NCBI RefSeq assembly: GCF_036320965.1
Contig: NC_092234.1
Location: 32,019,203 to 32,083,202 of the forward strand
From: Panulirus ornatus
Lineage: Eukaryota > Arthropoda > Malacostraca > Decapoda > Palinuridae
DNA: 64,000 nt
Direction: 5' to 3'
The notes beneath the pieces were generated by a model that saw only the letters and a program-made list of their open reading frames with translations, searched no databases and was not told where the DNA came from. Both the position numbers and the translations under genes were made by a program. Each line of letters opens with the position of its first letter. The first letter of the stretch is position 1. Below are positions 1 to 12,386 of the stretch, piece by piece.

Positions 1-814
1 CTTCCATGGTTCCATCCGCTGACAGATCCACTCCCAGATATCTAAAACACTTCACTTCCTCCAGTTTTTCTCCATTCAAACTCACCTCCCAATTGACTTG
101 ACCCTCAACCCTACTGTACCTAATAACCTTGCTCTTATTCACATTTACTCTTAACTTTCTTCTTCCACACACTTTACCAAACTCAGTCACCAGCTTCTGC
201 AGTTTCTCACATGAATCAGCCACCAGCGCTGTATCATCAGCGAACAACAACTGACTCACTTCCCAAGCTCTCTCATCCCCAACAGACTTCATACTTGCCC
301 CTCTTTCCAAGACTCTTGCATTTACCTCCCTAACAACCCCATCCATAAACAAATTAAACAACCATGGAGACATCACACACCCCTGCCGCAAACCTACATT
401 CACTGAGAACCAATCACTTTCCTCTCTTCCTACACGTACACATGCCTTACATCCTCGATAAAAACTTTTCACTGCTTCTAACAACTTGCCTCCCACACCA
501 TATATTCTTAATACCTTCCACAGAGCATCTCTATCAACTCTATCATATGCCTTCTCCAGATCCATAAATGCTACATACAAATCCATTTGCTTTTCTAAGT
601 ATTTCTCACATACATTCTTCAAAGCAAACACCTGATCCACACATCCTCTACCACTTCTGAAACCGCACTGCTCTTCCCCAATCTGATGCTCTGTACATGC
701 CTTCACCCTCTCAATCAATACCCTCCCATATAATTTACCAGGAATACTCAACAAACTTATACCTCTGTAATTTGAGCACTCACTCTTATCCCCTTTGCCT
801 TTGTACAATGGCAC

Positions 815-840
<26 letters not shown>
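1..840 (-). mobile_element. LINE (non-LTR retrotransposon) reverse-transcriptase segment, open to window edge
   Basis: The minus strand reads about 279 codons without a stop, from EDWRNACIVPLYKGKGDKSE near 839 to position 1. Reverse-transcriptase landmarks appear in order: NYRGISLLS near 755, FMDLEKAYDRVD near 560, GLRQGCVMSPWLFN near 390, and the catalytic FADD box at 232-243. It encodes the polymerase used for target-primed reverse transcription. The element is 5'-truncated at about 840, where a perfect inverted repeat abuts an (AT)n tract. The next part of the same protein is the segment found at 28223-28757: that begins MEAEVDHRVG, and this one ends DGTME. Clade is uncertain (RTE/BovB- or Proto2-like by memory). 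The lack of any stop suggests a recent insertion. Confidence 0.9.
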
Positions 841-971
<131 letters not shown>

Positions 972-1066
972 CATTCATTTTCACTTTATAGGGGTTTTCA
1001 CCGTCTGCGACTTCCACCACTACCTTGTCACCTCACATGTGAAAGTAAGGGAACCTGAGGCGAATC

Positions 1067-1070
<4 letters not shown>

Positions 1071-1139
<69 letters not shown>
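1071..1139. repeat. (GA)n microsatellite
   Basis: About 34 uninterrupted AG units. Confidence 0.99.
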
Positions 1140-1142
<3 letters not shown>

Positions 1143-1237
1143 GGCTCACGCGCCACCTATAGAGAAGGGTAGGCCATCACCCTTTGTGAAGCCAACGCCC
1201 CGGGAGCAGTCAACCAAAACCCAAGAAAAAAATAATG

Positions 1238-1239
<2 letters not shown>

Positions 1240-1299
<60 letters not shown>
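1240..1299. repeat. (TA)n microsatellite
   Basis: About 29 TA units after an A-rich run at 1225-1239. Confidence 0.99.
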
Positions 1300-1302
<3 letters not shown>

Positions 1303-1891
1303 ACATTAACCTTCTGTTAGGCTAATGTGAAACTCAGGTTCCGCATGTTAAGGAGACGGTGGCGAACATTCCTCCACATGGAGACAACATACATTCACTC
1401 ATTATGCGATTCACCTCCTAATTTCCTCATCCCTCAGGACTTGGAAGGGACCAAAAAAAAAAAAAGGATAGAAACGTAGCAGTAACAGAGCCAGGCCGTC
1501 ATGAGCCAGTGGCAGGCTGACGGTCGTCTTGAGCGGCGTCTCCAGTGCGAGTAAGGAGGGAGTCGTACACTTAGCCTAGGCTGCTGAGGGCTGGACCCCT
1601 TGTACCTCACACTGTTCTTTTTTTTATATATATACAGCCAACCATTAACGCCGGCCCTCACTTCATACCAGAGAGACAGAAACAACAGAATGCTGCGCGG
1701 GGTCAGGGGAGGGGGAATCCAGTCTCTTAAAATATAGATATATACATTATCGTCTATATTATGAAAAGGATCATCTTGCCTTATCTAAAGACGCTAATGT
1801 ACACACATAGCTATACAACCCCACCATCCCTCCACACCCCCGGCACGCCAGCCAGACGCTCCTCTCCTCTCTCTCTCTCGCTCTTTTCCAG
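1300..1891. other. Unique-looking non-coding stretch
   Basis: Holds an A-run at 1453-1465, a short TA run near 1626-1634 and a CT-rich stretch at 1861-1890. No gene recognised. Confidence 0.5.
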
Positions 1892-2106
1892 GTACATTGA
1901 ACTTCACAAAAGATTATCTAAATATAGTAATATCTATCTGCTGCACGTTGTTAAATTATGCTGCTATTCCCGTCCGCTCCGAAAGTGAAACATTTGACCC
2001 GCAGGATAAGGAGGAGTTTGGACGAGTTCGTATACAGTGTCTGACGGGAGTATCGGGTTGCACGCCTTTGTATACGAACCTGCTCAATGTGATATGCAAT
2101 TGCTGA
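1892..2106 (+). CDS. Possible terminal exon of a small Cys-containing secreted peptide (unrecognised)
   Basis: A strong acceptor-like tract (ctctctcgctcttttccag) ends at 1891. The following frame is open to TGA at 2106. It begins with a hydrophobic stretch (LNIVISICCTLLNYAA) that could be a signal peptide, then VRSESETFDPQDKEEFGRVR, then a short segment with four cysteines (QC, GC, IC, NC spacing) ending in CNC. No in-frame ATG is present in the exon, so a start would have to come from an upstream exon. I recognise no family, and chance opening is possible. Conservation or RNA would decide. Confidence 0.2.
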
Positions 2107-2565
2107 ATATAATTAGAAGTTGTATAAGGCTGAGTCGTTTTAAGACTTGCAATTTGTTGCGGACTGATTATAATTGCAAAGTTTAGCCCCTTTTTTTTGA
2201 AGCCGTTGACTGTGCACGCGTTCTCCGTTTTCTCTCTCTCTTTTTTTTATCTTCACTTACAACAGATGGATTTATAATGTCCAGGGAATTTAAGGTCGGG
2301 TTGTAATTCCCGCAGCTTCATGACCCGTATATAGGACATGATGAACTCTTCTATCATCTGTTGTTATTGTCTCACAATCAACCTGACCCAACCTGGACCT
2401 GTCGTCCGTTTGAACCGTACCTTCAGTGAGAGCGTCACATTCCACAGGGCCGGCCTGCAGCCACGTCTCGCACCCATGTTAATGACTGGTACACATTTCT
2501 CCACCATCGTACCAACAACCGAAGCGCAAACCTCAAAAACACACCCATCCAAGTCGTCCTCAAAC

Positions 2566-2649
2566 CCCCCCCCCCCCCCACCTCCCTTCCACCTCCTAAA
2601 AAAAGAAAAAACCTAACTTTTCGTTCTTTTTACACACACACACACACAC

Positions 2650-2693
<44 letters not shown>
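2566..2693. repeat. C-tract followed by (CA)n microsatellite
   Basis: A run of about 13 cytosines at 2567-2579, and CA repeats at 2631-2693 with one phase slip near 2650. Confidence 0.97.
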
Positions 2694-2696
<3 letters not shown>

Positions 2697-2822
2697 TGGT
2701 GCATTAATAAGCCATGTCGCCGTGATCAAACGCCCACAGCCCCGGACAAATTAAAAGCGTTATCTTGTTATAATTTCCTGAGTTAATTATACCGTTTTTT
2801 TTTCTTTATCGGCCATGCTCAC

Positions 2823-2824
<2 letters not shown>

Positions 2825-2892
<68 letters not shown>

Positions 2893-2941
2893 TGCCAGAC
2901 ATGCTAGTGAAATCAGTGGTAGCGTGTGTGTGTGTGTGTGT
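2825..2941. repeat. (GA)n and (GT)n microsatellites
   Basis: GA repeats at 2825-2890 and a short GT run at 2924-2941. Confidence 0.97.
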
Positions 2942-2989
2942 AAAGAAGGGCGCTGGGGAAGGGTTAAGAAGGGGAAGTTAGAAGACGTT

Positions 2990-3360
2990 GCGTGTGCATA
3001 GATCCGTGAATACGTGTGTACGTGCGTTCGTTAGTACGGTCTTGTTTTGTCCGTGGCGCCTCACGAGTGCTATACGTCCAGCGGTCGGTGTCCGTGATGG
3101 TCCGTGAGGTGGTGTATGCTGCCAAGTCACTAAGCACGCACGTCCGTGAAGATGGGTAGAGTTTTGTGAGTACGTGTGCGTTTGTGATTCGGGGGGAGGA
3201 AGGAGAGGGAGGGGGTAGCGCGTCCGTGGATGTCCGTGAATAGGAAAAAAAATGCCCTTAACGTGTCTGTTCGTGGAGGGAGCGCTGGTGTGGTCCGTCA
3301 ACGTTCGTGAGTAGCTGTGCGCACGCAGGAGTCAGAGGAAAGTACTCGCATTGTGTATTC
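2990..3360. repeat. Decayed minisatellite with recurring TCCGTGA motif
   Basis: The heptamer tccgtga or close variants (ccgtgg, tccgtca, ttcgtga) recurs roughly every 20-50 nt across the region, with intervening acgtgtg. It looks like an ancient tandem array, too diverged to give a firm unit length. Confidence 0.45.
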
Positions 3361-3530
3361 GTGAAGTTTGTGTGTGTGTGCGAGTCGGGTGGTTGGTGGA
3401 GGCGCTGTTTGCAAGCCACGGTGGTGACCTGAGGTGAGTGAGGCTTGGTTTTATGGGTCGTTGTAACTTTTCCGGACAATGAAGAGAGTCGATAAATTTT
3501 TATACTTCTTGACGCTTTTGATATGATAAC

Positions 3531-3650
3531 TAATAATAATAATAATAACAATAATAATAATAATAATAATAATAACAATAATAATAATAATAATAATAAT
3601 ATAATAATAGTAATAATAATAATAAGAGATAATAATATTAATAACAAGAG
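3531..3650. repeat. (AAT)n trinucleotide microsatellite
   Basis: AAT/TAA units with a few AAC interruptions. The poly-Asn and poly-Leu open frames across it are by-products. Confidence 0.97.
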
Positions 3651-4445
3651 AACTGGAAGTGGACAGGCAACGAGTCTGTTATATCCGTGTTATGTTCTGG
3701 TCAAAAGAAGAAAAAAATCCTTGATCTCTTTAACCTGTGTAATTCTGTCACAATTATAAGGGAAGATGACACGGCATATATGAAAAAAATAATGTACAGA
3801 AGAAATATTAGTAAACAAGTCATAAATTGATAAAAGATGCCAAATTATATTACAGGCACGTGTATAGATAAACTTATTTATATAGTTCATTTTGCACGAA
3901 GCTGAATCAAATCAGTATTACGGTATTCCTTTTGGCAAATTTACCAATACTAGTATTAGATATTATTCCAAAGGCTCATACCAAACGCCTAAAATATAAG
4001 AGCCCACATAAATACCATAATTTTGAAAACTGGACAACAATTAAAAAGAATAAATTCCAAGTAAAATTAAATCTATATGACGTAACTTCCCTGCTTTACA
4101 AACGTCACGAAACAAAAGACGGTTCAGCAAGGATCTGCCACAAGCGAGAGAGAGGACCACAGAGTTTCGCTTCGGGCAGCGAGGCGTGACGTGCGCGAGG
4201 TAACTTACCTTACCTTACCCTTGATCGCCTGTGTTTACCTGTCAGTGCTGAGGTGGCCAGCTAACTTAAGACGATCAGGGGGAGAGACCGCCACTCTCCC
4301 CGGCCTGCAGGGAGAGGTAAGGTGGGGAGAAGGAGAGAGAGTAGACAAGGGAAAGAGGAAGACGGGCTTTGCTTGCAATGATTTAATTGGAGGCACAGCT
4401 ACTCCCGACCTTCCCTGGATGCCATGGATTATAGAAAAAGGCGCG

Positions 4446-4448
<3 letters not shown>
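3651..4448. other. AT-rich non-coding stretch
   Basis: No gene recognised. AT-rich up to about 4130, then higher GC to 4440. Confidence 0.5.

Positions 4449-4512
<64 letters not shown>
4449..4512. repeat. (CT)n microsatellite
   Basis: About 32 TC units, uninterrupted. Confidence 0.99.
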
Positions 4513-4514
<2 letters not shown>

Positions 4515-4705
4515 GCCACACAATTTTCCAAGTATCTTGCCCAAAAACACTTGCCAATTTGCACTCAAGGTGGTGGTGAGGGTGAGCACCCTCCTCCAAT
4601 TTATAGGTGACGATGCAGCTGTAGTAAAAGATTAGGTTTCCTGAAGTATGCCACACTGATTACAGCCAGATATCTTTACGAAAGAGTCAAAAGAAAGAGG
4701 TTGAG

Positions 4706-4706
<1 letters not shown>

Positions 4707-4765
<59 letters not shown>
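4707..4765. repeat. (GT)n microsatellite
   Basis: About 29 TG units. Confidence 0.99.
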
Positions 4766-4767
<2 letters not shown>

Positions 4768-6128
4768 TGAAATTCAACCCAACTAAATGCAAAGTGATGA
4801 AGACTGGACACAATGAAACGAGTTGTACTGAGGCTATCACGTTGCAGGGAACAAATTATAGAAAATCTTCCCATTGAAGTGGGGACCAAAGCAGTGACAC
4901 GGTCCACTCCTGCCAGCAGACGACCACAAATGAAAGACTTTCGAACAGGGTCAAAAGCTGCCCTCTAGTACATGAACAAAACGTGTTCAGAAAAAAAAAA
5001 GATATATTTGACCCTCGCTAGGTCATCTTACCTCAGGGAGGGGGGGGGGTATATACCCACATCTGATCGAACAGGGAAGTTAAGTTGTACTTGAATGAGA
5101 AAAGCGAATTTACAGGTTAGAAGTCAACAACCATAGATCCACAAGTTACGAGTAAGAACAGAAGCTTTCTAGTTCTACAGTGGAGTTGACGGTAATGACA
5201 TGGAACATCTTGATGAAACAAAGAATAGATCGCGTGGAGGACATGATAAACAAATGGAGAAGTGGAAGCAAGAAGAATAGTGGCTCAGCACAACAGCCTT
5301 ACAGAGGTAGTGGATGCGAAGAACAAACAAATTCAAGGCGACTGTGACACAAAGATGTAAGAAATAGGCCACCATGAGATGAAAACTTCCTCCCTATAGA
5401 GACAAACAGGTATTTCCAAACACAAAAACACACTCTCAAACTAAATACAGTATCAAATCACAACATTGCGCGCCTCAGTACAATAACTACCGTTGTTTTA
5501 CAATACAAATATCAGTACTAAGTGACTGGGTTGATCAGTGGCCTTTGGTCAAAACCCGACTCAGGGATACCTCAACTCTTGGACCTTTCCTGCATCTGTC
5601 TCAAGTTGTGAACTGCCAAGAAACTGCTAATGGCAGATCTGGCTCCTGGCTAACAAAGAATGTTCCTTGAATCCTCGAACTCCTTTCTCGTGAGGCCTCA
5701 AACCACCATCTGACCCTTCGCAACACCGTCTCACGAGGCCTCATGCTCCGGTTCAGAAAAAAAACTCGAACTGTTTGCAATCACTGTTTCGTAAGACGTT
5801 GAAGATTTCGAATCAGTGAGTTTACGAGCTCAGAGTCTACGGTCGAAAAAAAAATAAAAACGTTTCAGTCCAAAGACAAGCGACGTACATTTAACGGAGG
5901 AAGGAAGTTTGCGTTAAGCAGAGGCTTTCCACTGGCCCAGAGTGTTGAAATTTAAGTAGGTGTAGGTGATGTGGTCCAAAAGGTAGTCGAAGTTTCATTC
6001 CCCTGACTGAACCCCTTTGGTGTCCAGAACAAAAATGAAGCAATACGGACGATTGTATGGAAGGATGTACGCCCGAACGGAGAGACGAAATGAATAGTAT
6101 AAGTAGGTAGTAGTGCTAGACTACTCAT
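4766..6128. other. Non-coding stretch, nothing recognised
   Basis: Mixed composition. Includes a G-run at 5041-5049 and short A-runs. No protein family, RNA gene or clear repeat seen. Confidence 0.5.
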
Positions 6129-6240
6129 TAGTAGTAGTAGTAGTAGCAGTAGTGGTATAATCGTTATCATTATCATTATTATTATCAGTAGTAGCAGTAG
6201 TAGTAGTAGCAGTATAATCGTTATCATTATCATTATTCTT
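6129..6240. repeat. Duplicated (GTA)n-(ATT)n compound repeat
   Basis: A block of GTA units followed by tataatcgttatcattatca and ATT units occurs twice in tandem (about 6129-6183 and 6187-6238). Confidence 0.85.
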
Positions 6241-7557
6241 ATAGAGATTTCAATTACATTAATAGTCAGAAAAATGTTCACCAAATACTTGACTAACTAG
6301 TGTCGATCCATCGATTTGACTCGTCTAACTCTAGTACACCACTTCCCCGCACGACATGCAAGGGCGGCCATCCACGCAAAGCAAAACCCTCAAGTAACCC
6401 GCCTCCCTCCCACCACCCCAAGTCGAAACGCTTCGAAGCATGTCCGAAAGAGAGGGAGAGACCGAATATAACGAACCACAAAACGTCAGTGTGTATGCAT
6501 CATTAGGGACACTGCCGTGTGGTATTTGGTACGTAAGAAGCAAACGCTTGTAATTACGACGAGGGAATGTTGCTGGCTTAAGCAGAGGCATTAATATACA
6601 TGAATATTTTAGCTGAGCGCAGCGTTCGCACACCCGGCCCTGAGCCACGTCTCTGTGAGAGCTTTTACAACTGAACGAGTGAACGAACGGGGGACAAACT
6701 GACGATCTAGAGGGCGACCACATCGAGCACTCTACTCTACTCTTTGTCATTTCCATCAACTTCGAGTAAATGAAAATCCCTCACCGTGGGCAAACAAGGT
6801 GAAGCGACAGCACAGTAGCCGGTCTGGCATTTTGTGCTGTAAGAACTGGCTATGCTCGGCCAGTTCTGGCTAGCTCCTTCATTCACAAGCCCCGGCCACC
6901 ATTTTAATTAAATGAATGAATACACATACAATTACCTCGTATGTCATTTTAGCACTAACCTACACAAGCTTGAGGCCATAATTGGCGAGATAATTGAATT
7001 GCTCAGAGCAAAAGGGATACAGACTTTGAGCGTCGTTAAGGCCAGGAGAGAGACGGACCACGATCGGCATTCCGACCTTAGTGCCACCGGGCAAGAAGGG
7101 GTTGGGGTTGGCCACCGAACACTGTCATGATTGTAACGTAATGAACACGAATATGACTTCGTCTACATGAGCGTCATGCGAGACGAGGCGGCACCCGATG
7201 TGCTCATTATTTACCTTAGTATACTACACGGCTCCTGAGGTGACCATGGTAGTGCCTGCTGGTACCTTCAGGTGGTCTTGGACTGGAGGTACGACAAGCG
7301 TCTCACAAGGGCGCGTCTGTACATACAAGTGTCTACCGTAGGGAGGGAGGGAGGAGAGGGCAAGAAGGTGTCAAGGATATGACAGGTTATGGAGCGATGA
7401 CATACCCTCGTCTCCTGCCACAGTAAAAGCAGCAAATGTGATGAACGAGTGGCTCCTGGTCATCCATGATCTGTCTTGTGGTATGCGTACGCACATGAAC
7501 GTAGGAAGACACACGTATCTAAACACTTAAAAGACGCAATCTATGCGTCTCGATTCA

Positions 7558-7558
<1 letters not shown>
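6241..7558. other. Non-coding stretch, nothing recognised
   Basis: Short open frames exist on both strands, but none shows a domain and several overlap each other in different frames. Confidence 0.5.

Positions 7559-7596
<38 letters not shown>
7559..7596. repeat. (CA)n microsatellite
   Basis: About 19 CA units. Confidence 0.99.
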
Positions 7597-7600
<4 letters not shown>

Positions 7601-7734
7601 AGCGCATGATGCGGAGGTGTTTTTTCCCCATTACCAGAGTAAGACGGGGCATCAGTGTGTATTCCGCCAAGGTGTTGTGTATGCTAACCGAGATTTACTG
7701 ACCACGCGCGCGCCCGGCCGTCCTCAACACCGTA

Positions 7735-8050
7735 AGGAGGATTTCTTGCACTCAAGGGGGTTCAACTCTTTGTGCTCAGGGGGGTCAACTCTCTGTGCTC
7801 TGGGGGGTCAAGTCAATGAACTCAAGGGGCCAACTCACTGCGCTCAGGTCAAATCGCTGCAATGAAAGGATCAACTCACATTCTCTCGAGGTCAAGCCTG
7901 TGCATTCTAAGAGTCAACTCACTGCACTCAAGGGAGTCAAGTCATTCTCATAAGGTCAATTCAAAGTACTCAGGCTATCCAGTCACTGCACTCATGGGGT
8001 CAGGTCATTCTTCTTAACGGGTCAAGTCATGGCTAGCAAGAAATTACGTC
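7735..8050. repeat. Decayed minisatellite, motif GCACTCAAGGGG(T)CAA
   Basis: Variants of gcactcaagg followed by ggtcaactca recur about every 25-35 nt (for example ttgcactcaagggggttcaa, gtgctcaggggggtcaact and ctgcactcaagggagtcaag). The same motif recurs near 8870, 25490-25640 and 27150-27440. Confidence 0.75.
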
Positions 8051-8541
8051 TTGTTCGAAAAAAAAGAGCCAAATTACCGAATTTCGGGAATAAATCCTCC
8101 ATCTTCAAATGTCAAGTTAACGTACTGTGAGGCTGCTATAAAGGGGTCGGCATTGTTCTGAAGGGATCAGATCGTACTTAATGGACCAGGTCCTCATGAT
8201 GTAAGTTATCATCGTACTTTAAACAAGTCACATTTTCTAAGTCAATCAACTCACATGTGGTTTAGGGTCTATGCTAAAGCGATGACAGGTCTCCGTCACC
8301 ATACTCTGTATAACATAACTTTCCTCCCTTGAGACGGTGCTCAGTGGAGACGTACTCCCCCTGCAGGAGACTCTCCAGCCACTCGCTCAGGGCATCCCGC
8401 AACAGACCGTGCGCTCAAACGGCAAAACAAAATAAGTCAAGAAAAAAAAAAAGAGAGAAAATTCCCAATGTGAAACAAGACCAAGCTATGTTCGCGCACG
8501 GGTTTGTAATTAGTGGACCGTCGAAGTCCACGCGCTCTTAA

Positions 8542-8542
<1 letters not shown>

Positions 8543-8573
<31 letters not shown>
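8543..8573. repeat. (CA)n microsatellite
   Basis: About 15 CA units. Confidence 0.98.
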
Positions 8574-8575
<2 letters not shown>

Positions 8576-8910
8576 GTTGGGTCCGGCTCGCGAGCGTACA
8601 ACAGTCGTTCTTGGCGCCCTCACTCAGCGCGCGACGCACACGCAACATGACGCAAAGGAAATGAGTAACGACATCAAACACGGGCGAGAGGAGAGGCAGC
8701 GACAAAGACCCGGACTGAGGAAACGAAGAAGGGTGATCACGAAACGACGTGTGGTGACTGTCCGAACACGACGACGGAGCGACGCTTGGGCACGACGTCG
8801 ATCGGACCTGTGACATGACCTGGCTGGTCAGGGTCAGGTTAAAGCCTGTGGCCTCATCAAGAAGGGGTCACAACGTCGTGCTCAAGGGGTTAAGACACAG
8901 ATGGGCTATT

Positions 8911-8911
<1 letters not shown>

Positions 8912-8985
<74 letters not shown>
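8912..8985. repeat. (GA)n microsatellite
   Basis: About 37 GA units. Confidence 0.99.
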
Positions 8986-8986
<1 letters not shown>

Positions 8987-9184
8987 CCACCTGAAACACA
9001 CATAGAAACAGCCAGACAGACATGGATGGATGACTGACAGACAGACGGACGAGGTGCGCATTCCTGGTGAACACTGCCAGAGAGGCAAGCGCTCTACCTC
9101 ATTTACCGTCTGTAGGTTTAACTACGTGATATTACACCGGCTGCCTGCTATTAAAATCCCACAGGTCGCGTCTGGTTAGGTTCG

Positions 9185-9185
<1 letters not shown>

Positions 9186-9246
<61 letters not shown>

Positions 9247-9259
9247 CGCGCGCGTGCGT
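9186..9259. repeat. (GT)n-(GC)n compound microsatellite
   Basis: GT repeat passing into alternating CG (9238-9254), potentially Z-DNA forming. Confidence 0.98.
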
Positions 9260-9485
9260 ATACCTTTGTTTCATTCTCACAGTAAATACCTTTGTCATAT
9301 ATTATTCTATATATAATCCCCAAAACTTAACCAAACTTTCCAAAAGAGGAAAAAACATCTAATTTCCATAACCCTGATAAATGAAGATTCATGAAATTCT
9401 TCAGGCTGTCAAGAATATAGATAAAGATATCCTTCACCCCCTTATCATAATTTCGAAAACGGAGTATGTATATGCGCGCGCACGC

Positions 9486-9488
<3 letters not shown>

Positions 9489-9547
<59 letters not shown>
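9489..9547. repeat. (GT)n microsatellite
   Basis: About 29 GT units, preceded by a short alternating GC/AC block (9474-9486). Confidence 0.98.
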
Positions 9548-9549
<2 letters not shown>

Positions 9550-9859
9550 TATAAAAACTCGTTTTCTGTTTTCATGCCATCCTTGAATACTGATAATAAT
9601 GTCTCTTCTATTATACTAATGTGGTCTTTTTTTTCTTACCTACATAATCTGAATGTTTGAGGTCGTTTCCCGTTTCCATGCAATCCTGGAGAGATAAAGT
9701 CCCATTTCGGTATTAATATTAAGGTTTTTGTGTAATGTGAAGCAATAATTTTCTTTCATAATAATGCTGTGGTGGTCTCGACTACCTCCCGTTCTCTTCC
9801 TCCTGACTCTACCCACGTCTCCAACCGACTGACCCACGCCTTGCCATTCATCCATCCTC

Positions 9860-10230
9860 CTGCTGGCCTAACCCACGCCTTCAATCTAGTGACACAACCC
9901 AAGCCTTCAATCTACAGACACAACCCACGCCTTCAATCTACTGACATAGCCCACGCCTTCAATCTAGACATAATCCACACTTTCAATCTGACACAACCCA
10001 CGCCTTCAATCTCCTGACACAACCCACGCCTTCAATCTACTGACATAACCCACGCCTTCAATCTAGACATAATCCACACTTTCAATGACACAACCCACGC
10101 CTTCAATCTACTGACATAACCCACGCCTTCAATCTACTGACACAACCCACGCCTTCAACCTCCTAACATAACCCAAGCTTTCAATCTACTGACACAAACC
10201 ACGCCTTCAATCTAGTGACAAAACCTACGC
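9860..10230. repeat. Minisatellite, roughly 28-bp unit (ACCCACGCCTTCAATCTACTGACATA)
   Basis: About 13 units built on cccacgccttcaatcta plus ctgacataa or ctgacacaa, some with a deletion to tctagacataatccacac. Diverged echoes of cccacgccttc continue to about 10780 and again at 11040. Confidence 0.9.
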
Positions 10231-11039
10231 CCTCTTCCTACTTAACGTAAGGCATCCTCCCTTCCTTCCTCATCTCCACTGTTACATCCTAACAAACCCA
10301 TGTCTTCCTCCATACCCTACCAGACACTACCTACCTACCAGCAGCTCCCAGACCTCTTTCTACGAACCCCACGCCTTCGACCTAACCCGTCTAACTGATC
10401 TAACTAACGTCTTTTCCCTATTTAAGATACATCCCCTTTTTTCTCTCTCTTTCCAAAGAGATGACCTCCCCCCCCCCCCCCATGATGACCTCCCCCTCCC
10501 CCCCATTTAACCCATGGCTTCTCCCTTTCCAAACCAAACCGCTTCCTTGTCTAAGCCATAACACACTCCTCTTCCTTCATCCTGCCATTCCAAGAAGCGA
10601 CTCGAAGTAAATCCACGTCTTCTTCCTTCCTCATACGCGTCTGTTTCCTCCCTACCCCACGCCTTCTAACTGCCCTAGACATGCTCGACCTCCTCCTCCT
10701 TCCTACTGCCAAGGCTTCTCCTCCAGTCACGTCTCCTTGTAATCCACGCCTTCTTCCTTATCCCCACTCCACTACTCCGTCACCTGCCCTCCACCCTACC
10801 ACCCCACCTCCTTCCACATGCCAGCCCCCAAGGGAGAGGGGGGGAGAGAGGGACTCTGTCTCCTTCCCTCCCCTCCCTCTCCCTTCCTTCCCTCCCCTCC
10901 CTCTCCCGTCCTTCCCTCCCCTCCCCCATCCCTTCATTAACTTTTTCCACGACTCGCTATCAACCAATAACGTTTATCTCTTTAACTCACTCCCTTCAAG
11001 CACACGCCATCTCCTCGGCCAAGCCGTGCCTCCTTGTGC
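10231..11039. other. Pyrimidine-rich non-coding stretch
   Basis: C/T-rich plus strand with a C-tract at 10468-10481, a short tandem ccttccctcccctccctct (10863-10925) and isolated cccacgccttc echoes of the neighbouring minisatellite. The open frame across 10681-11121 is low-complexity proline-rich and not a convincing gene. Confidence 0.55.
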
Positions 11040-11040
11040 T

Positions 11041-11225
11041 ACCCACGCCTTCCACGTCATCCACGCCACGCCATCCATGACACCCACGCCTTCCACGTCA
11101 TCCACGCCACGCCATCCATGACACCCACACTTTCCACGTCGCCCACGCCACGCCATCCATGACGTCCACGTCATCCACGCCAAGCCATTCATGACATCCA
11201 CCCCCTCCACGTCACCCATGGCACA
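11041..11225. repeat. Minisatellite, roughly 41-bp unit
   Basis: Units such as acccacgccttccacgtcat followed by ccacgccacgccatccatgac, four to five copies, the last ones diverged. Confidence 0.85.
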
Positions 11226-11585
11226 CACGTCATCCACGTCCCTCACAGCTGATATTCATGCATCGTCCGCACCACCTGTGCTATCCACTCCACAACTTGC
11301 CTACTCTTACCCATTTCCCTACTCCCTAGACCCTTTCCACACCCTTCAACCTCCAGTGCTCCCTCACGTCTCCCCACAATGATATGGAGTAGGAGGGACA
11401 CAGACACCGGCCACGGAGGAGGTACTACCCTCCTGTAAAGCGAGAGGGTTACAGACGGGCTGCGCAGTACGCCAGCACTTCAGTGGCTGTCATTTCACCT
11501 CCACTGGCCACACCCTCACGCTGGACCTTCTTCATTCACCCCACGGCTGTACACTCTCCCCATCTCAGACCTGACACCCGACACC

Positions 11586-11812
11586 ACGTAACTCACACGA
11601 CTCGTCCTTCGTAACACAACGTAACTCACAGGACTCGTCCTTCGTAACACCACGTAACTTACGACTCGTCCTTCGTAACACAACGTAACTCACAGGACTC
11701 GTCCTTCGTAACACCACGTAACTTACGACTCGTACTTCGTAACACCATGTAACTCACACGACTCGTCCTTCGTAACACCATGTAACTCATACGACTCGTC
11801 CTTTGTAACCCT
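11586..11812. repeat. Minisatellite, roughly 32-bp unit
   Basis: Unit cgtaactcacacgactcgtc followed by cttcgtaacaccac. About seven copies, varying between acacaa, acacca and acacga and with ctcaca, cttac alternations. Confidence 0.9.
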
Positions 11813-12197
11813 ACAGCTCTCCCTGCGGTGAGCTCAACGTGCCGGCCCCACCGGTGTCGTCGCAACATCTGAAGTCCTCCTCATTCGCATCTCCCTACGT
11901 CCTCGTACCTTCCCCCCCCCCCTCACCATCCCCTCCCGCCTCCTCACTCCCCAGTACCTTGCCGTGTCTCCCCTCCCCCCTACAGCAGCACGTGGCGCCG
12001 CTGTCATTATATCAAGCAGGTATTTCATCCTCGAATGAGCTCTTAACTCCACCAATGCCCACCACCCCCACCCCACCACAGCCCCCTCCCCCGGCCATCC
12101 CTCCCCTCCACCTCCGCATAACTCCCCCCTCCCCCCCCTCCCGCCAAATCCTCCACCGCCGCCCACGCCTCTCCCATCCCCACACACTCCCCCACCA

Positions 12198-12386
12198 GTG
12201 CCCACCCGCGGCCGCCCCCGAGGAGCTCACGGGCGTCTGGCTGAGCACGGACGACGCCAACCGGTTCCAAGGCAAATTGGCGTTCTGGGGGGTGGTGACT
12301 CGCCGGGTAGGAACGCCTCGCCGCCTCCTGCGGTAGTGTGGTCCCGCCCGGAGGTCGGCCTCCTCCTCCTCCTCCACTGGCTCTGA
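12198..12386 (+). other. GC-rich islet with exon-like features (unrecognised)
   Basis: Preceded by an acceptor-like tract (cacactcccccaccag). One plus frame reads PEELTGVWLSTDDANRFQGK and continues LAFWGVVTRR, which is less repetitive than anything nearby. Other frames are also open because the stretch is GC-rich, and I recognise no family. It sits where the plus strand switches from pyrimidine-rich (left) to purine-rich (right). Confidence 0.2.

Noticed and set aside
10681..11121. Pro/Ser-rich 146-codon frame
   Set aside because: Follows pyrimidine-rich tandem repeats; antisense frames are open too.
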